A DNA stretch of 64,000 bases from Antilocapra americana (lineage: Eukaryota > Chordata > Mammalia > Artiodactyla > Antilocapridae). The stretch lies in NCBI GenBank assembly GCA_007570785.1, contig ML660213.1, positions 1,883,414 to 1,947,413 of the forward strand, in the 5' to 3' direction. This document shows positions 1 through 11,925 of the stretch, in pieces (position 1 is the stretch's first letter; the number at the start of each line of letters is the position of its first letter). The translations under genes and the position numbers were made by a program. A model generated the notes under the pieces. It had not been told where the DNA came from. It saw only the letters and a list, made by a program, of their open reading frames with translations, and searched no databases.

Positions 1-623
1 CAAAAGAAGATTAGGATAAAAAGTAGAGAAGTACTAGAGAAAAACCAAGAATAAAGAGTTGTACTATGTAGGGAGTGTTGTGAAAGAGTCTTTATAAAAC
101 AAAAAATGTTCTCTTTTACCTTTAAAAACAATCCTCCTTTTCTACCTAGGATCAATTAAAAACTGTGACTGCCTGAATATCACTAATAAGGACCAAACAT
201 GCTTCACAATCTGTAAGTGAAAAGGATACAAGGAAGCAATATCGCCAGATACTTTCTGAAGCATACATATGTCAGGACTCTGCTTCCTGTACAGAGTAGG
301 CCGCAGTGAATGGAGGTACTGAATTAGGTGAGTCCTGTAGTAGTGTGTGACTTTATAAGTTAATGAACTGGAATTTTCATCTAATTGCCTTTTCATTTCT
401 GACGTTGTAGCAAGAGACCTCTCAAGTCGCTTACCTTCCTTCCATTTCATATGCAACCACTTTCAGGCAACTACTTCCACTATCAAGAGGAGATCTGGCC
501 GGGAGTATCTCGGAGGGCACCATCTAGCATTAGACAGATTAATGTTGGAATCTTACTCTAGCTTTAATTTGTAGTTCTAGGATGAACCTTGAAGTTAAAA
601 TTTCATCACAGGTCTTCATTTGG
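1..623. other. Unique intronic sequence, nothing recognised
   Basis: AT-rich. A 104-codon minus-strand open frame at 142-456 has no recognisable motif and is of a length expected by chance. Confidence 0.5.
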
Positions 624-1103
624 GTATTTCATAAGAAAGCTGTGGTACATATACACAATGGAATATTACTCAGCATTAAAAAAAAATTCATTTGAATCAG
701 TTCTACTCAGGTGGACGGAACTGGAGCCTATTATCCAGAGTGAAGTAAGCCAGAAGGGAAAACAACAATACAGTATACTAACGCATATATATGGAATTTA
801 GAAAGACGGTAATGAGAACCCAGCATGCGAGACAGCAAAAGGAACGCAGATGTATAGAACAGACTCGTGGACTCTGTGGATGAGGGCAAGGGTGGGATGA
901 TATGGGAGAATGGCATTGAAACATGTTAATTATCATATGTGTAATCAATCGCCAGCCCAGGATTGATGCTAGGGGCTGGTGCATCGAGATTTCCCGGGGG
1001 GAGGGAGGAGGAAGGGAGGAGGGAGGGGGGTTCTGGAGGGGGAGCGTATGTAAACCCATGGCGATGTCATGTCATTGTACGGCAAAACTAATAAAAAAAA
1101 AAA
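624..1103 (+). mobile_element. 5'-truncated young bovine-type L1 (ORF2 end plus 3' UTR)
   Basis: Starts in the last ORF2 codons (the L1 hallmark MEYYSALKKN is readable at about 661), then a 3' UTR with a G-rich polypurine tract and a poly(A) tail at about 1091-1103. The 3' UTR is nearly the same as that at 9788-10072, so both belong to the same young family. A possible short duplication (TCTTCA near 612 and 1104) is too weak to fix the ends. Confidence 0.9.
996..1042 (+). repeat. G-rich polypurine tract in L1 3' UTR
   Basis: Runs of 3-6 G separated by single A bases or GA, followed by TTCTGGAGGGGGA. This satisfies the G3+ x4 pattern for an intramolecular G-quadruplex, a known property of L1 3' UTRs. 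Confidence 0.85.
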
Positions 1104-1525
1104 TCTTCACCATTTTTTTCTAAGTTGGGCAATTTGTCTTTATTATTGATTTCTATGTTCTCTTTTCATATTAAGGGTATTTCACTGTCACGTATATCAC
1201 AGTCATTTACTTTCTTTCCTTACAGATTATTTTTTAAATGTCGTTTTTATTCTAAAAATTGCTGTTTTAAAATCTATATTTCCCAATAATTGTATCTCAT
1301 CTTCTTTCATTATATTTTCCACATAAATGTTGTTATTTACATGGCTGACACAAAATAGATGCTCAAAGATATTTGCTGAATAATGTTTAATGACTGCAAT
1401 CCCACCTTTAACATATTAACATATTTCTATTGAATCAGTCTGTGTACTTTCTATTTAGTTGATAATATTATGTGATAATAATTCTAACATCTGACAATTT
1501 ATTCATCCTCTCAATACCATTTATG
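1104..1525. other. AT-rich spacer with an L2-like 3' end at about 1340-1385
   Basis: Mostly unrecognised. Around 1340 the text resembles the L2/MIR terminal motif (gatgctcaaagatatttgctgaa), plus orientation, as a weak relic. Confidence 0.35.
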
Positions 1526-2155
1526 TTTTTCTTTTTTAATTTATTTTTTTATTGAAGGATAATTGCTTTACAAAATTTTGTGGTTTTCTATCAAAACTCA
1601 AATGAATCAGCCATAGGTATACATATATATCCCCACCTTTTTAAATGTCCCTCCCATCTCCTGTCCCTTCCCATCCCTCTAGGTTGATATGGAGCTCCTG
1701 TTTGATTTTCCTGTGCCATCCAGTAAATTCCCGTTGGCTATCTATCTTACATATGGTAATGTAAGTTTCCATGTTACTCTTTCCATACATCTTACTCTCT
1801 TTTCCCCTCTCCTCATGTCCATAAGTCTATTCTCTATATCTGCTTCTCTACTGCTGCTTGTAAATAAATTCTTCAGTACCATTTTTCTAGATTTCATATA
1901 TATGTGTTAGAATATGATATTTATCTTTCTCTTTCTGAATCACTTTACTCTAAGGTTCTAGGTTCATCCACATCATCAGCGCTGACTCAAATGTGTTCCT
2001 TTTATGGCTGAGTAATATTCCATTGCATATATGTACCACTACTTCTTTATCCATTCATCTGACAATGGACATCTAGGTTGCTTCTATGTTCTAGCTATTA
2101 TAAATAGTGCTGCAGTGATATGCCTATGAGTGGGATTGCTGGGTCATATGGAAGA
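1526..2155 (-). mobile_element. L1 3' end (3' UTR plus ORF2 C-terminus)
   Basis: Minus-oriented: T-rich start (A tail of the element), L1 3' UTR with the antisense of the ORF2 terminal motif (GAGTAATATTCCATTG near 2010) and, at 2127-2150, the antisense of the PAIPL motif. It is joined at about 2157 to an RT-domain segment, so roughly the thumb/C-terminal middle of ORF2 is missing: either an internal deletion or two separate copies. Confidence 0.85.
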
Positions 2156-2159
2156 GTTA

Positions 2160-3368
2160 ATCCATAAATGGGTGCTGAATTTTGTCAAAGACTTTTTCTG
2201 CATCTATTGAGATGATCATATGATTTGTATCTTTCAATTTGTAAATATAGTGTATCACACCGATTGATTTGCGTATATTGAAGATCCTTGCATTTCTGGA
2301 ATAAACCCAGGTTGATCATGGTGTATGAGCTTTTTGATGTGTTGCTGAATTCTACTTGCTAAAATTTTGTTGACAATTTTTGCATCTATGTTCATCAGTG
2401 ACACTGGCCTGTAGTCTTCTTTTTTGTGTGTTATCTTTGTCTGATTCTAGTATCAGGGTGATGGTGCCTCGTAGAATGAATTTGGGAGTGGTCCTTTCTC
2501 TGCAATTTTTTGAAAGAGTTTTAGAAGGATAGGTATTAGCTCTTCTCTAAATGTTTGATAGAATTGTCCTGTGAAGCCATCTGGTACTGGGCTTTTGTTT
2601 TTGTGGAGATTTTTTAAAACAACTTAATTTCAGTGCTTGTAATTGGGTTGTTCAAAATTTCTGTTTCGTCCTGATTCAGTCTTGGAAGACTGAAGTTTTT
2701 TAAGAATCTGTCCATTTCTTCCAGGTTATCCAGTTTATTGCCATATAGTTGTTCATAATAGTCTCTTATAATCCTTTGTATTTCTTCATTGTCTGTTGTA
2801 ACTTCTCCTTTTTCATTTCTAAATTTGTTGATTTGATTCTTCTCTCTTTTATTCTTGATGAGTCTGGCTAAAGACTTGTCAGTTTTGTTTATCTTCTCAA
2901 AGAACCAGTTTTTAGTTTTATTAATCTTTACTATTGTTTCTTTTATTTATTTTTCTGCTTAGATCTTTATGATTTCTTTCCTTCTACTAATTTTTGTTTT
3001 TTTCTGTTCTTCTTTTTCCAGCTCTTTTAGGTGTAAAGCTAGGTTGTCTATTTGATGTTTTTTGTGCTTCTTGAGGTAGGATTGTATTGCTATAAACTTC
3101 CTTATTAAAACTGCTTTTGCTGCATCCCAAAGGTTTTGAGTTGTCGTGTTTTCATCGACATTTGTTTCTATGAATGTTTAGATTTCCCGAGTAACCTTTT
3201 GGTTATATAGAAACGTGTTGTTTAATCTCTGTGTGTGTGTGTTTCTTACAGTTTTCTACTTGTAATTGATATTTAATCTCATAGCGTTGTGGTTGGAGAA
3301 GATGCTTGATACGATTTCTATTTTCTTAAATTTACTGAGGCTTGATTTGTTAACAAGATGTGACCCAA
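2160..3368 (-). mobile_element. L1 ORF2 fragment (linker and reverse-transcriptase domain)
   Basis: Antisense L1 ORF2. Reading the minus strand gives the post-endonuclease linker (NENTTTQNLWDAAKAV-like), the coiled LKELEKEEQ stretch and then the RT start through to the FIP-like motif around 2300. Many stops and frameshifts show it is dead. It is contiguous in L1 coordinates with 3519-3712 but interrupted by a backward segment at 3369-3518. Confidence 0.88.
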
Positions 3369-3518
3369 AACAATGCAAGAAAAGAATACAGGCCAATATC
3401 ATTGATGAACATAGTTGCAAATATCCTCAACAAAATTTTAGCAAATAGAATTCAGCAACATATCAAATAGCTCATATACCATGATCAAGTTGGGTTTATT
3501 CCAGGAATAAACCACATC
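3369..3518 (+). mobile_element. Inverted L1 RT fragment inside an L1
   Basis: Plus-oriented L1 ORF2 RT text (antisense to its host L1), ending in the GLFQE/GFIPG-type motif. It is inserted between the endonuclease end (TLSRID) and the following SLSKFKKIE segment of the minus-oriented L1, which would otherwise be directly continuous. It is homologous, in opposite orientation, to about 2294-2430 of the same L1. Confidence 0.8.
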
Positions 3519-3712
3519 TATCCTGGAGAGTGTTCTATCTGCACTTGAGAAGAAGGCATATTCTTCTGCATTTGGATGGAATGTCCTGAAGCTATCAATG
3601 AGCTCCATCTGATCTAATGTATCATTTAAGACTTGTGTTTCCTTATTAATTTTCTGTTTTGAAGATCTGTCCATTGGTGTGAGTGGGATGTTAAAGTCTT
3701 CTACTATTATTG
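3519..3712 (-). mobile_element. L1 ORF2 endonuclease-domain fragment
   Basis: Minus-strand translation gives MDRSSKQKINKETQVLND and HPNAEEYAFFSSADRTLSRID, the C-terminal part of the L1 AP-endonuclease domain. It continues the minus L1 beyond the inverted insert. Confidence 0.85.
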
Positions 3713-4019
3713 TGTTACTGTCAATTTCTCCTTCTACATCTCTTTAATGTTTTTTAATTGCTTCTCAATTAATTCACTTTTTATGTTAACATTAAAGTCA
3801 TTGTTATATGTTTTCTGTTTTCCTTATATTGATCCTGTGCATGTCTTTTTAAGTTAATACAGGATTTTATGTATTTTGTTGCCATTACAAATAAGATCAT
3901 CTATTATAACTGAATCACAAAACAATATTTAATATGTTGGCTTTTAATCAATAATTTTATTGTAATATCATTGTCTATAACAGGTTTCGGTGTTCTCTCC
4001 TCAAGTATATTTTCTGTAT
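3713..4019. other. AT-rich spacer
   Basis: No recognisable feature. T-rich text could be further degraded antisense L1 ORF2, but I cannot anchor it. Confidence 0.4.
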
Positions 4020-4600
4020 TCAGTTCAGTTCAGTCACTCAGTCACGTCCAACTCTTTTCAACCCCATGAATCGCAGCACGCCAGGCTTTCCTGTCCGTCA
4101 CCAACTCCTGGAGTCTACCCAAACCTATGTTCATTGAGTCAGTGATGTCATCCAGCCATCTCATCCTTTGTTGTCCCGTTCTCCTCCTGCCCCCAATCCT
4201 TCCCAGCATTAGGGTCTTTCCCAATGAGTCAACTCTTTGCATGAGGTGGCCAAAGTATGGGAGTTGCAGCTTCAACAGCAGTCCTTCCAATGAACACCCA
4301 GGACTGATCTCCTTTAGGATGGACAGGTTGGATCTCCTTGCTGTCCAAGGGACTCTCAAGAGCCTTCTCCAACACCACAGTCAAAAGCATCAATTCTTCG
4401 GCGCTCGGCTTTCTTCACCACCCAACTCACACATCCATACATGACTACTGGAAAAACCATAGCCTTGACTAGATGGACCTTTGTTGGCAAAGTAATGTCT
4501 CTGCTTTTTAATATGCTATCTAGGTTCATCGTAATTTTCCTTCCAAGGAGTAAGCGTCTTTAGATTTCATGGCTGCACTCACCATCTGCAGTGATTTTAT
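4020..4600 (-). mobile_element. BovB LINE, 3' portion
   Basis: Minus orientation: begins with the tandem CAGTTCAGTTCAGT typical of the BovB 3' terminus, and the reverse strand reads the ORF2 tail ([58 protein letters not shown]). 5' truncated. Confidence 0.93.
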
Positions 4601-4919
4601 CAGTAATTTTGTCTATTCTTTTCAAATAATCCTAACTCTTACTTCTGTCTTAATACATGGGCTGTATTTTCCAGAATAATATTAAATAACAGTACAGGTG
4701 ATAAGGATTATTTATTGCTCCTGTCTAAATAAGAAATGATATAGTTTTTAATCACTAAAGAGAATGGTGAATGTTGATTTGTCCAATTATCATCTATGGC
4801 TTTTGATTCCTATGTTTCTTGCTGATTTTTAAACACTTTAAATCTTTCTGTTGAAGTACATTTCTTGGGTTGCTTTTCTATGGAAGGTACACAGAGCTAA
4901 ATATGAATATGATCCATCT
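4601..4919. other. Unique or unrecognised intronic sequence
   Basis: AT-rich, no motif recognised. Confidence 0.4.
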
Positions 4920-5228
4920 CAAACATTTAGAAAACTTTAGGCTAAAAGAAGGTCCCATCACTTTATGGCAAAAAGAAGGGGAAAAAGTAGAAACAGTGAC
5001 ACACTTTATTTTCTTGGGCTCCAAAATCACTGTGGACAGTGATGGCAGCCATGAAATTAAAAGATGTTTACTTCTTGGAAGGAAGTCATGGTTAGATAGC
5101 ATCACTGACTCAATGGACATGAATCTGAGCATACTCCAGGAGATAGTGAAGGACAGAGAAGGCTGGTGCACTGCAGTCCATGGGGTCGCAGAGTCCTACG
5201 GGACCTAGTGACTGAACAGTAACAACAG
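4920..5228 (+). mobile_element. BovB LINE 3' portion with internal deletion
   Basis: Plus BovB reading [45 protein letters not shown], then jumping at about 5090 to [13 protein letters not shown] and the terminal GVAES end. About 340 bp of consensus between these blocks is missing. Confidence 0.88.
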
Positions 5229-7817
5229 GCTAACAGAGTATGTAAGGGCAGTCAAACAATGTTTTCCAAAAGAAAAAACATTGTAGGTGACTAGTAAACT
5301 ATAGTTTCTGGGGATTTCCATGGAATTCCCCATGGATGGAACCACCAAAGTAAATGCTCTATTATCAAAAGCAATTAACAAGCCAAGTGCTATAAACTGC
5401 AACAAATGTTACCAAAGACCATCTCAGATGATTTCCTCTTCTGAGTAGCTTTTATCTTAATTATAAAAATATAGACCTATAGTGCATGAAATTTTAGGTA
5501 AAAATTTTTATACACACACAGCTCATTTATATAGCTCTGTCTATATTTGTATCTTTCCATTTATCCCACTCTAGATTATTTTCCCAAACTGCTTTCGCAC
5601 ACCAAAGTATTTATATAGTCATTAATAAAAAATCAGAATTTCACAAGAAAGGCAATTATATTGTGAAGAAGATATAATCTTAATAAATATGCTTTTACTA
5701 ATTATCAAGGTAAGTTGTCATCCCTCCTTTTTATACATTATATGTTCAATTTCAATCACCTTACAGTTACAATTATTTCATCTACTATATAAATACATTC
5801 CACTTTGAGATCATTTTAGACAATTATGGTATGCTGAATTGAAGTCATGATGATCTATAATAAGACTGAATGCCATTTAATGACAACTGGATTGTGAATT
5901 ATAATTTACACATCATAGTTACTCATTTTAAGCAGAAAAAAAAATAGAAAATTCAGCATGTATTTTGATTTCCTGAAACAAATAATATGTTCCACTTTGA
6001 CAACTTGTAAAATGGTTGGTATTTTAACAAGTGATTCTAGCAAACAAGTGCTAAACTTAAATTTTCAAAAAAGGTGGTTATGAAAGTATTATTTTAAAAA
6101 AATGAATTTATATCATTTATATTTTATTTCTATACAATTGAAAAATAAACTTTCTGACATATATCTATAAAGCATAGCAGTTCAACTACTTTTATGTCTT
6201 ATAACTCATAGATCTAGGTGCATACATATACATATATACTTCATATATACAGTTGTACATATGTATATATATGAACATATATGCACACATATTTCATTGA
6301 ATTACATTTATATTAATTCATATCAAAAAAGATATATCAAATCTTTATTTTAATATGTAAAGTATAAAAAAAGGTACTGAAATATGCTGTTCTATTTTGC
6401 AGAACAAGTGTGGTGGGAAAACAAGTTCTACTTGCAGCATTAGTATAATTTCTGAGTGATCTTGACCTTGAAATGGTTTAGTGTCTTTCATGTCAAGTCT
6501 AATGTTTGAAAGTGTTCAATGACCCCCAAGCAGCACTAAAGAAATGTGCTTCGGAAATTCTATACCAAAGCCTTTCTACTAACAAACTCAGCTGATGCAA
6601 GCAACTGGACCAATATTAAACCGTATTTCAGACTCCATTGGGGAAAACTAGAATCTCAGAAGTGAAATAAAATGAAGACAATTTATCTTGTTGCACTTTC
6701 AAATAATACACTGCTTAACTCAAAATGAAATCAAAATGTCTACTTCTGATTCTGACCCTACATGTTGAAGATAATGGTATACTCATGTATTGGTTCTTGC
6801 ATGGAAGAATTTTCTTTATGAGTTAGGGAATCCAAGAAGAAGGAGCTGGCTATTCTTTCAACACTGTGACAAACGAAAAACAAAGAAACAAAAAGCATCC
6901 CAAGTGCTTAGGGGACCTCCTGCAGATCAATACATAAGAACCCATCTATTCTGGCATAATCACTCCATATAATCTCTTTTATAAATAGAGAATGGAAAGA
7001 ATGGGGATGCTCATAACGATTCATGGAAGCCAGTTTAGCATGGCCATGAAGCCCTTGGCTAATCAGCCCCTGTCCTACCCCACTTTATCTTGCTTAGCAG
7101 AAGTAGGGCAAGACGGGAGCTCTATTGGCTGTCTAGAACTGCACCTTGTCTACAGCTTGGGCAACCTTGGTGTGTCAGGGATCAAGTGCTCTACTGCAAT
7201 GGCATCTTAGGACACTCTCCAGAGGGAAAGGATATTTTACTAGAAGAGACCACTCTCCTTTCAGGCCAAGGAACATAAAAGCTACAAATGTGATCAGACT
7301 ACAATATTTATTATCTCAAAAAATGTGTTTTGAAAATACCAGAATGCCTATAAATGCATGCTGAATGAATGAAAAAGTAAGCTTTCATAATACTTTCAGT
7401 AGCCCATATCATTGTATGATCACTCTTACTGTTAGGAAGTGAGTCCTTGTAAGTAACCGAGTCCCTTCTCACTGCAACTTAATTCTATTTTCTTAAGTTC
7501 ACACTACTGTAGCAATTGAGAACAACAGATTTTCATGAGAACAATGCATATATTTGAATTTGGCGATTAATTCATGTTTAATACTTTTATCACAAGACTA
7601 AAATGTTAGGTAAATTCAACTTAGTAAAAATAAGTCAAACTTATTTTAAAAATCAGAGAAACATTTTCCTTTGTTCAGATAAACATGTTTATGAACAAAT
7701 ATTCTTGTTTTAATCAGGTAATATAATTGCATAGTATCTCAATTAAATCACTCCAAACATATTAACTACTTTTGGAGAAAGTATTGAGAAAATTAGAAAG
7801 TTAAAAGGATTTTCCAG
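5229..7817. other. Mostly unique AT-rich intron
   Basis: Nothing recognised apart from alternating purine-pyrimidine (CATATA-type) low-complexity DNA at about 6215-6300. A slightly GC-richer patch at 6980-7290 carries overlapping open frames of 60-72 codons without recognisable motifs. Confidence 0.45.
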
Positions 7818-8033
7818 CACCTTCCCTGGTGGCTCAGACAATAAAGATTCTGCCTGCAATGCAGGAGACCCAGGTTTGATCCCTGGCTCAGGAAGATCCT
7901 CGGCAGAAGGAAATGGCAACCCCACTCCAGTATTCTTGCCTGGAAAAGCCCATGGACAGAGGAGCCTAGTGGGCTGCACACTATGGGGTTGCAAAGAGTC
8001 GAACACTACTGAGTGACTAACACACACACACAC
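7818..8033 (+). mobile_element. Bov-tA SINE (tRNA-derived head plus BovA body)
   Basis: Head contains an A-box-like TGGCTCAGAC and B-box-like GGTTTGATCCC (RNA polymerase III promoter of the tRNA-related part), then the BovA body (GGAAATGGCAACCC, GGGTTGCAAAGAGTCG), ending in a short (AC)n tail. Confidence 0.92.
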
Positions 8034-8254
8034 CAGGTACTTAAAAGAGGACCCAGGCTGGGACCCATTTCCCTAGCTGGCTAAATAGGAGGCTGCAGCC
8101 AGCCCGCACCCTGCTGTCCAACTTACAGCATTGCAAGAATTAAAACAATCTCTGTTTTTCCCCTTCCATATGTCCTATATCATTTTGTTAAGATGTTTCT
8201 TTGGTGTGACTTCAAAGAAGAGGGAACTTGGTATTTATCTTAGCAATTCAAAAT
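8034..8254. other. Unassigned, possibly an LTR end
   Basis: The stretch to about 8160 ends in GCAAGAATTAAAACAATCTC, a spacing reminiscent of a retroviral R/U5 region, but I cannot name a family. Confidence 0.25.
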
Positions 8255-8545
8255 AAATGCTACCCTCTCAATTTGTCCCAGCCTCTTCTCCTCCTGCTGT
8301 GTCCACAATTCCATTCTCTGCATTCCTGCCCTGCCAATTGCTCCATCGGTACCATTTTTCTAGATTCTATATACATGCATTAATATACAATATTTTTCTG
8401 TTTCTGATTTACTTCACTTTATATAACAGGCTCCAGGTTCATCTACCTTAGTTCAACTGACTCAAATTTGTTCCTCTTTATGACTGATATTCCACTGTAT
8501 ATATGTACCCCAACTTCTTTATTCATTCATTTGTGGATAGATATC
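8255..8545 (-). mobile_element. L1 3' end fragment
   Basis: Antisense L1 3' UTR and ORF2 end: the same order of blocks as 1680-2070 (CCATTTTTCTAGATTC, ATTCCACTGTATATATGTAC, CTTCTTTATTCATTCAT). Confidence 0.85.
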
Positions 8546-8579
8546 TCCAATTAAAAATAAAAAAATAATAATAAATAGA

Positions 8580-8815
8580 TAGTAGAGCCATAGTGCCTGG
8601 GTTCAAATACCAGCTCTAGAACTTAATTTATATGAGACCTTGGACCTTATTTAACTTTTCTGTACCTAATTTCTTCATGTATAGTTGGAGATAATGAGAG
8701 TTTCTTTTTTCACAAAATTCTTGGGGAGATCTAATAATAAATTAACATGTATAAGGTACTTAGAAACTTTTGACCATGTGTAAGTATTAGCTATTACTAT
8801 TATTACTATTAAAGT
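8580..8815 (+). mobile_element. MIR SINE
   Basis: Plus orientation: GTGCCTGGGTTCAAATACC (tRNA-like B box), GACCTTGGACC, then TTCTTCATGTATAGTTGGAG (core region) and a tail with GGTACTTAGAA and a TATTACTATTA end. Nearly full length. Confidence 0.88.
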
Positions 8816-9134
8816 CCATTGATTTTTATTTGCTTTGAGAGGCCTTTGATTTGGTATTAACCACAGAGGGCTATGCTGTACCTTTACAGTTTACAGAACA
8901 GAAAGCTTGTAATTTGAAACATCTTGAATATTGTCCAACTCCAAGATGGAAAGGGTCCTACAACTTGAGCAATCTCAGGGCCTCTCTGGGAGAACAGAAG
9001 CCTCAGCATCCTCATTGCACAACCTTTCCACGGTCCAACTTCTCACAAGTGCACAGGCCTTTATTATAGAGAAGTATATTTCTGTGTAAAGTTACAGTAA
9101 GTTCTTAATCTAGTTAAGAAATGTATATTTATGA
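8816..9134. other. Unique intronic sequence
   Basis: A 72-codon plus-strand open frame (8851-9069) with no recognisable motif; nothing else seen. Confidence 0.4.
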
Positions 9135-9787
9135 CAGCTACATGTGAAAGAATGAACTTAGAACATTCTCTAACACCATACATGAAAATAAGCTCAAAAT
9201 GAATTAAAGACCTAAATGTAAAGATGCACACTATAAAACTCCTAGAGGAAAACATAGGCAGAGCACTCTTTGATATAAATCACAGCACTATCTTTTTGGA
9301 TCCATCTCCTAGAGTAATGGAAATAAAAAACAACAATAAACAAATGAGATCTAATTAAACTTAAAAACTTTAGCACAGCAAAGGACATAATAAAACAAAA
9401 AGACAACTTTATAACATGGAAGGAAATATTTGCAAACAATGCAACTGTTTGCAAGGAAACAATCTCCAAAATATACAAACAGCTCATACAGCTCAATAAA
9501 AAAAAAACAAAATACAAAAAACCCAGTCAAAAAATGGACTGAAGATATAAATAGACATTCCTCTCAAGAAGACATACAGATGGCCAAAATGCACATGAAA
9601 AGATGCTCAACATTGCTAATTTTAGAGAAATAAAAACTACAATGAGGTACTATCTCACACCAGTCAGAATGGCCATCATCAAAAAGTCTAAAGCAATAAA
9701 TGCTAGAGAGGATGTGAAGAAAAGAGAACCCTCTTGTACTGTTGGTGGGAATGTAAATTGATATAGCCACTACAGAGAACAGAATAG
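9135..9787 (+). mobile_element. Older L1, ORF2 C-terminal half (left part of a split element)
   Basis: Plus L1 ORF2: readable blocks include the [19 protein letters not shown] motif, the RCSTLLIL region and the TLLYCWWECKLI-type end at about 9735-9765. It continues after the nested element at 10073. Confidence 0.9.
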
Positions 9788-10072
9788 AACATGCGAGACA
9801 GCAAAAGGAACGCAGATGTATAGAATAGACTCATGGACTCTGTGAATGAGAGAAAGGGTGGGATGACATGGGAGAATGGCATTGAAACATGTTAATTATC
9901 ATATGTCTAATCAATCGCCAGCCCAGGATTGATTCTCGGGGCTGGTGCATCGAGATTTCCCGGGGGGGAGGGGGGGGGGAGGGGGGGGGGGGGGTTTCTG
10001 GAGGGGGAGCATATGTAAACCCATGGTGATATCATGGCATTGTATGACAAAAACAATAAAAGGGAGGAAAAA
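9788..10072 (+). mobile_element. Young bovine-type L1 3' tail nested in an older L1
   Basis: The sequence switches in mid-ORF2 to the young 3' UTR (CATGCGAGACAGCAAAAGGA) shared with 824-1103, runs through a G tract and ends in an A-rich tail, after which the older L1 resumes. Target-site duplication is not clear; about 20 bp of the host L1 may have been lost at the junction. Confidence 0.85.
9960..10009 (+). repeat. Long poly-G tract
   Basis: Runs of 8, 9 and 14 G separated by single A bases, then TTTCTGGAGGGGGA. An expanded version of the tract at 996-1042; G-quadruplex prone and a likely sequencing-error hotspot. Confidence 0.85.
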
Positions 10073-10760
10073 AAAATAAAAATAGAGCTACCATATTATT
10101 CAGCAATCCCACTCCTGGGCATATATCTGGAGAAAACTATAATTGGAAAACATATATGCACTGCAATGTTCATAGCAACACCATTTACAATAGCCAAGAA
10201 ATGGAAGCAACCTAAGTGTCTATTGACAAATAAATGGATAAAGAAGATGTGGTATATATAAACAATGGAACATTACTCAGCTGTAAAAAAAAGAAAAAAA
10301 AAAGAAAGGTTGCCATTTGTAGCAACATAAATGGACCTAGAGATCATCATACTTAAATGAAGTAGGCCAGACAGAGAAAGACAAATATCGTATGACATCA
10401 CCTATATGTAGAATCTAAAAATAGGGATACAAATGAATGTATTTACAAAGCAGATACAAACTCAAAGACGTAAAAAACAAAGCTATGGCTTCCAAAGGGG
10501 AAAGGTGGGGGAGGGATAAATACAGAGTTTGGGATTAAAATATATACACTACCATATATAAAATAAACCACAAGGACCTACCATATAGCACAGGGAACTA
10601 TACTATCTTGTAATAATCCATAAAAGAAAAGAAAGTAAAAAGAATAGATACAGTTTATATATGTGTGTGTGTGTAACTGAATCACTTTGATGTACATCTG
10701 AAACTAACACATCATAAATTAGCTACATTTCAATAATATTTTTTTAAAAATAAATGAATA
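10073..10760 (+). mobile_element. Older L1, ORF2 end and 3' UTR (right part of the split element)
   Basis: Resumes at the PAIPL-equivalent motif (CAGCAATCCCACTCCTGGGC), followed by the ORF2 terminus and a 3' UTR with GATGTACATCTGAAACTAAC and an A-rich end. Together with 9135-9787 it is a single 5'-truncated L1. Confidence 0.9.
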
Positions 10761-11799
10761 TTGAGTCTTTCTTACAGACTGAACATTATGGGGACACTAG
10801 TATGGAGAAGATGTGACAACTAATGAACCCCCAAGAATTTAGAGTTTAGACAAAATGTTTTTCCGCTCAACCTTTAATCAACATGTTTCTTTTTTGCTTC
10901 CCCCAAATCCAGGGCAAAACCATTCCTGATCTCCAAATTCTAATGGGATATTTGTTTGCTCACTGTGACACCATCCTTTAATAATGAATGTACCAATTCA
11001 TCCTCTCACCACTTTTTAAAGACCTCAACAGCAGGCCCCTAGAGTACAGCTACAGAAAAAAAATTCTCTAAATGTATTAAAGTCTTGGTTGTTTTCAATT
11101 CAAGACAAAACAAAAATGTCTCATTTCTGCATTTTTCTGAACCAGTGGTTGTAAACATTGTTAATGGCAGTATGAGGATACGATAGTCAAGGCTGCATAG
11201 CTTTGTAAAATAAAACATTTGGCTACAATCTAAGAAGACTGGTTGTTTTGTCACTATACAGAAATAAAGAAAAGACTGAGATGTTATATAGCAAATAGAT
11301 TCTGTTCCATATCATTTATTAGGATAGTCTTATATGAACTATTCAAAGAAAGCTTATTTATAAAAAGGAGCTCTCCAAAACCCCAATCACTTAATAGTCC
11401 AGTAATCACTAAGTAGCCATTTATTCAATTTGGTAATGGTCTGATTAAACAGTTCTCTAGTACACTAAAACCCATAGAGGTGAAATAAAACATTAGAGGC
11501 AAATGATTTTACCCAATGATGCATTTTCTATTTCTAGGTCTTCTCTTTTAAAAATAAATAGGAAGTTGGTATAATTCAGTAGAATTTACTTGCTCAGTTT
11601 TGTAAGTACCAGTTGGCCAGCGTAATATAATTCTATATAGATCATATGTAAAGACCAGTTTTCCTCTAATTATGTTGCTTTAAATTTCTGCTACAACTTA
11701 ATTTCACACATGTGCATTGGTGTGAAAGATGAAATATTTAAATGAAGTGAAATAGTCCACATGTATGATTTTAAAGAAACTTTACAGAGATTTTGACAA
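10761..11799. other. Unique AT-rich intron
   Basis: No recognisable repeat, exon or RNA gene. Confidence 0.45.
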
Positions 11800-11925
11800 G
11801 GCATCATCGACTCGATGGCCATGGGTTTGGGTGGACTCTGGGAGTTGGTAATGGACAGGGAGGCCTGGCATGCTGTGGTTCATGGGGTCGCAAAGAGTCG
11901 GACACGACTGAGCGACTGAACTGAA
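11800..11925 (+). mobile_element. Short BovB 3' tail
   Basis: About 126 bp: GCATCATCGACTCGATGGCC through to GGGTCGCAAAGAGTCGGACA and the terminal GACTGAACTGAA repeats. The near-intact terminal motif suggests a fairly young copy. Confidence 0.92.

Noticed and set aside
142..456. 104-codon minus-strand frame
   Set aside because: No motif, no splice support, length within chance expectation.
7818..7895. tRNA gene (A and B boxes)
   Set aside because: The tRNA-like region is the head of a Bov-tA SINE; the same structure recurs at 31391, 54683 and 60315 and on the minus strand at 22276, 41466 and 41963.
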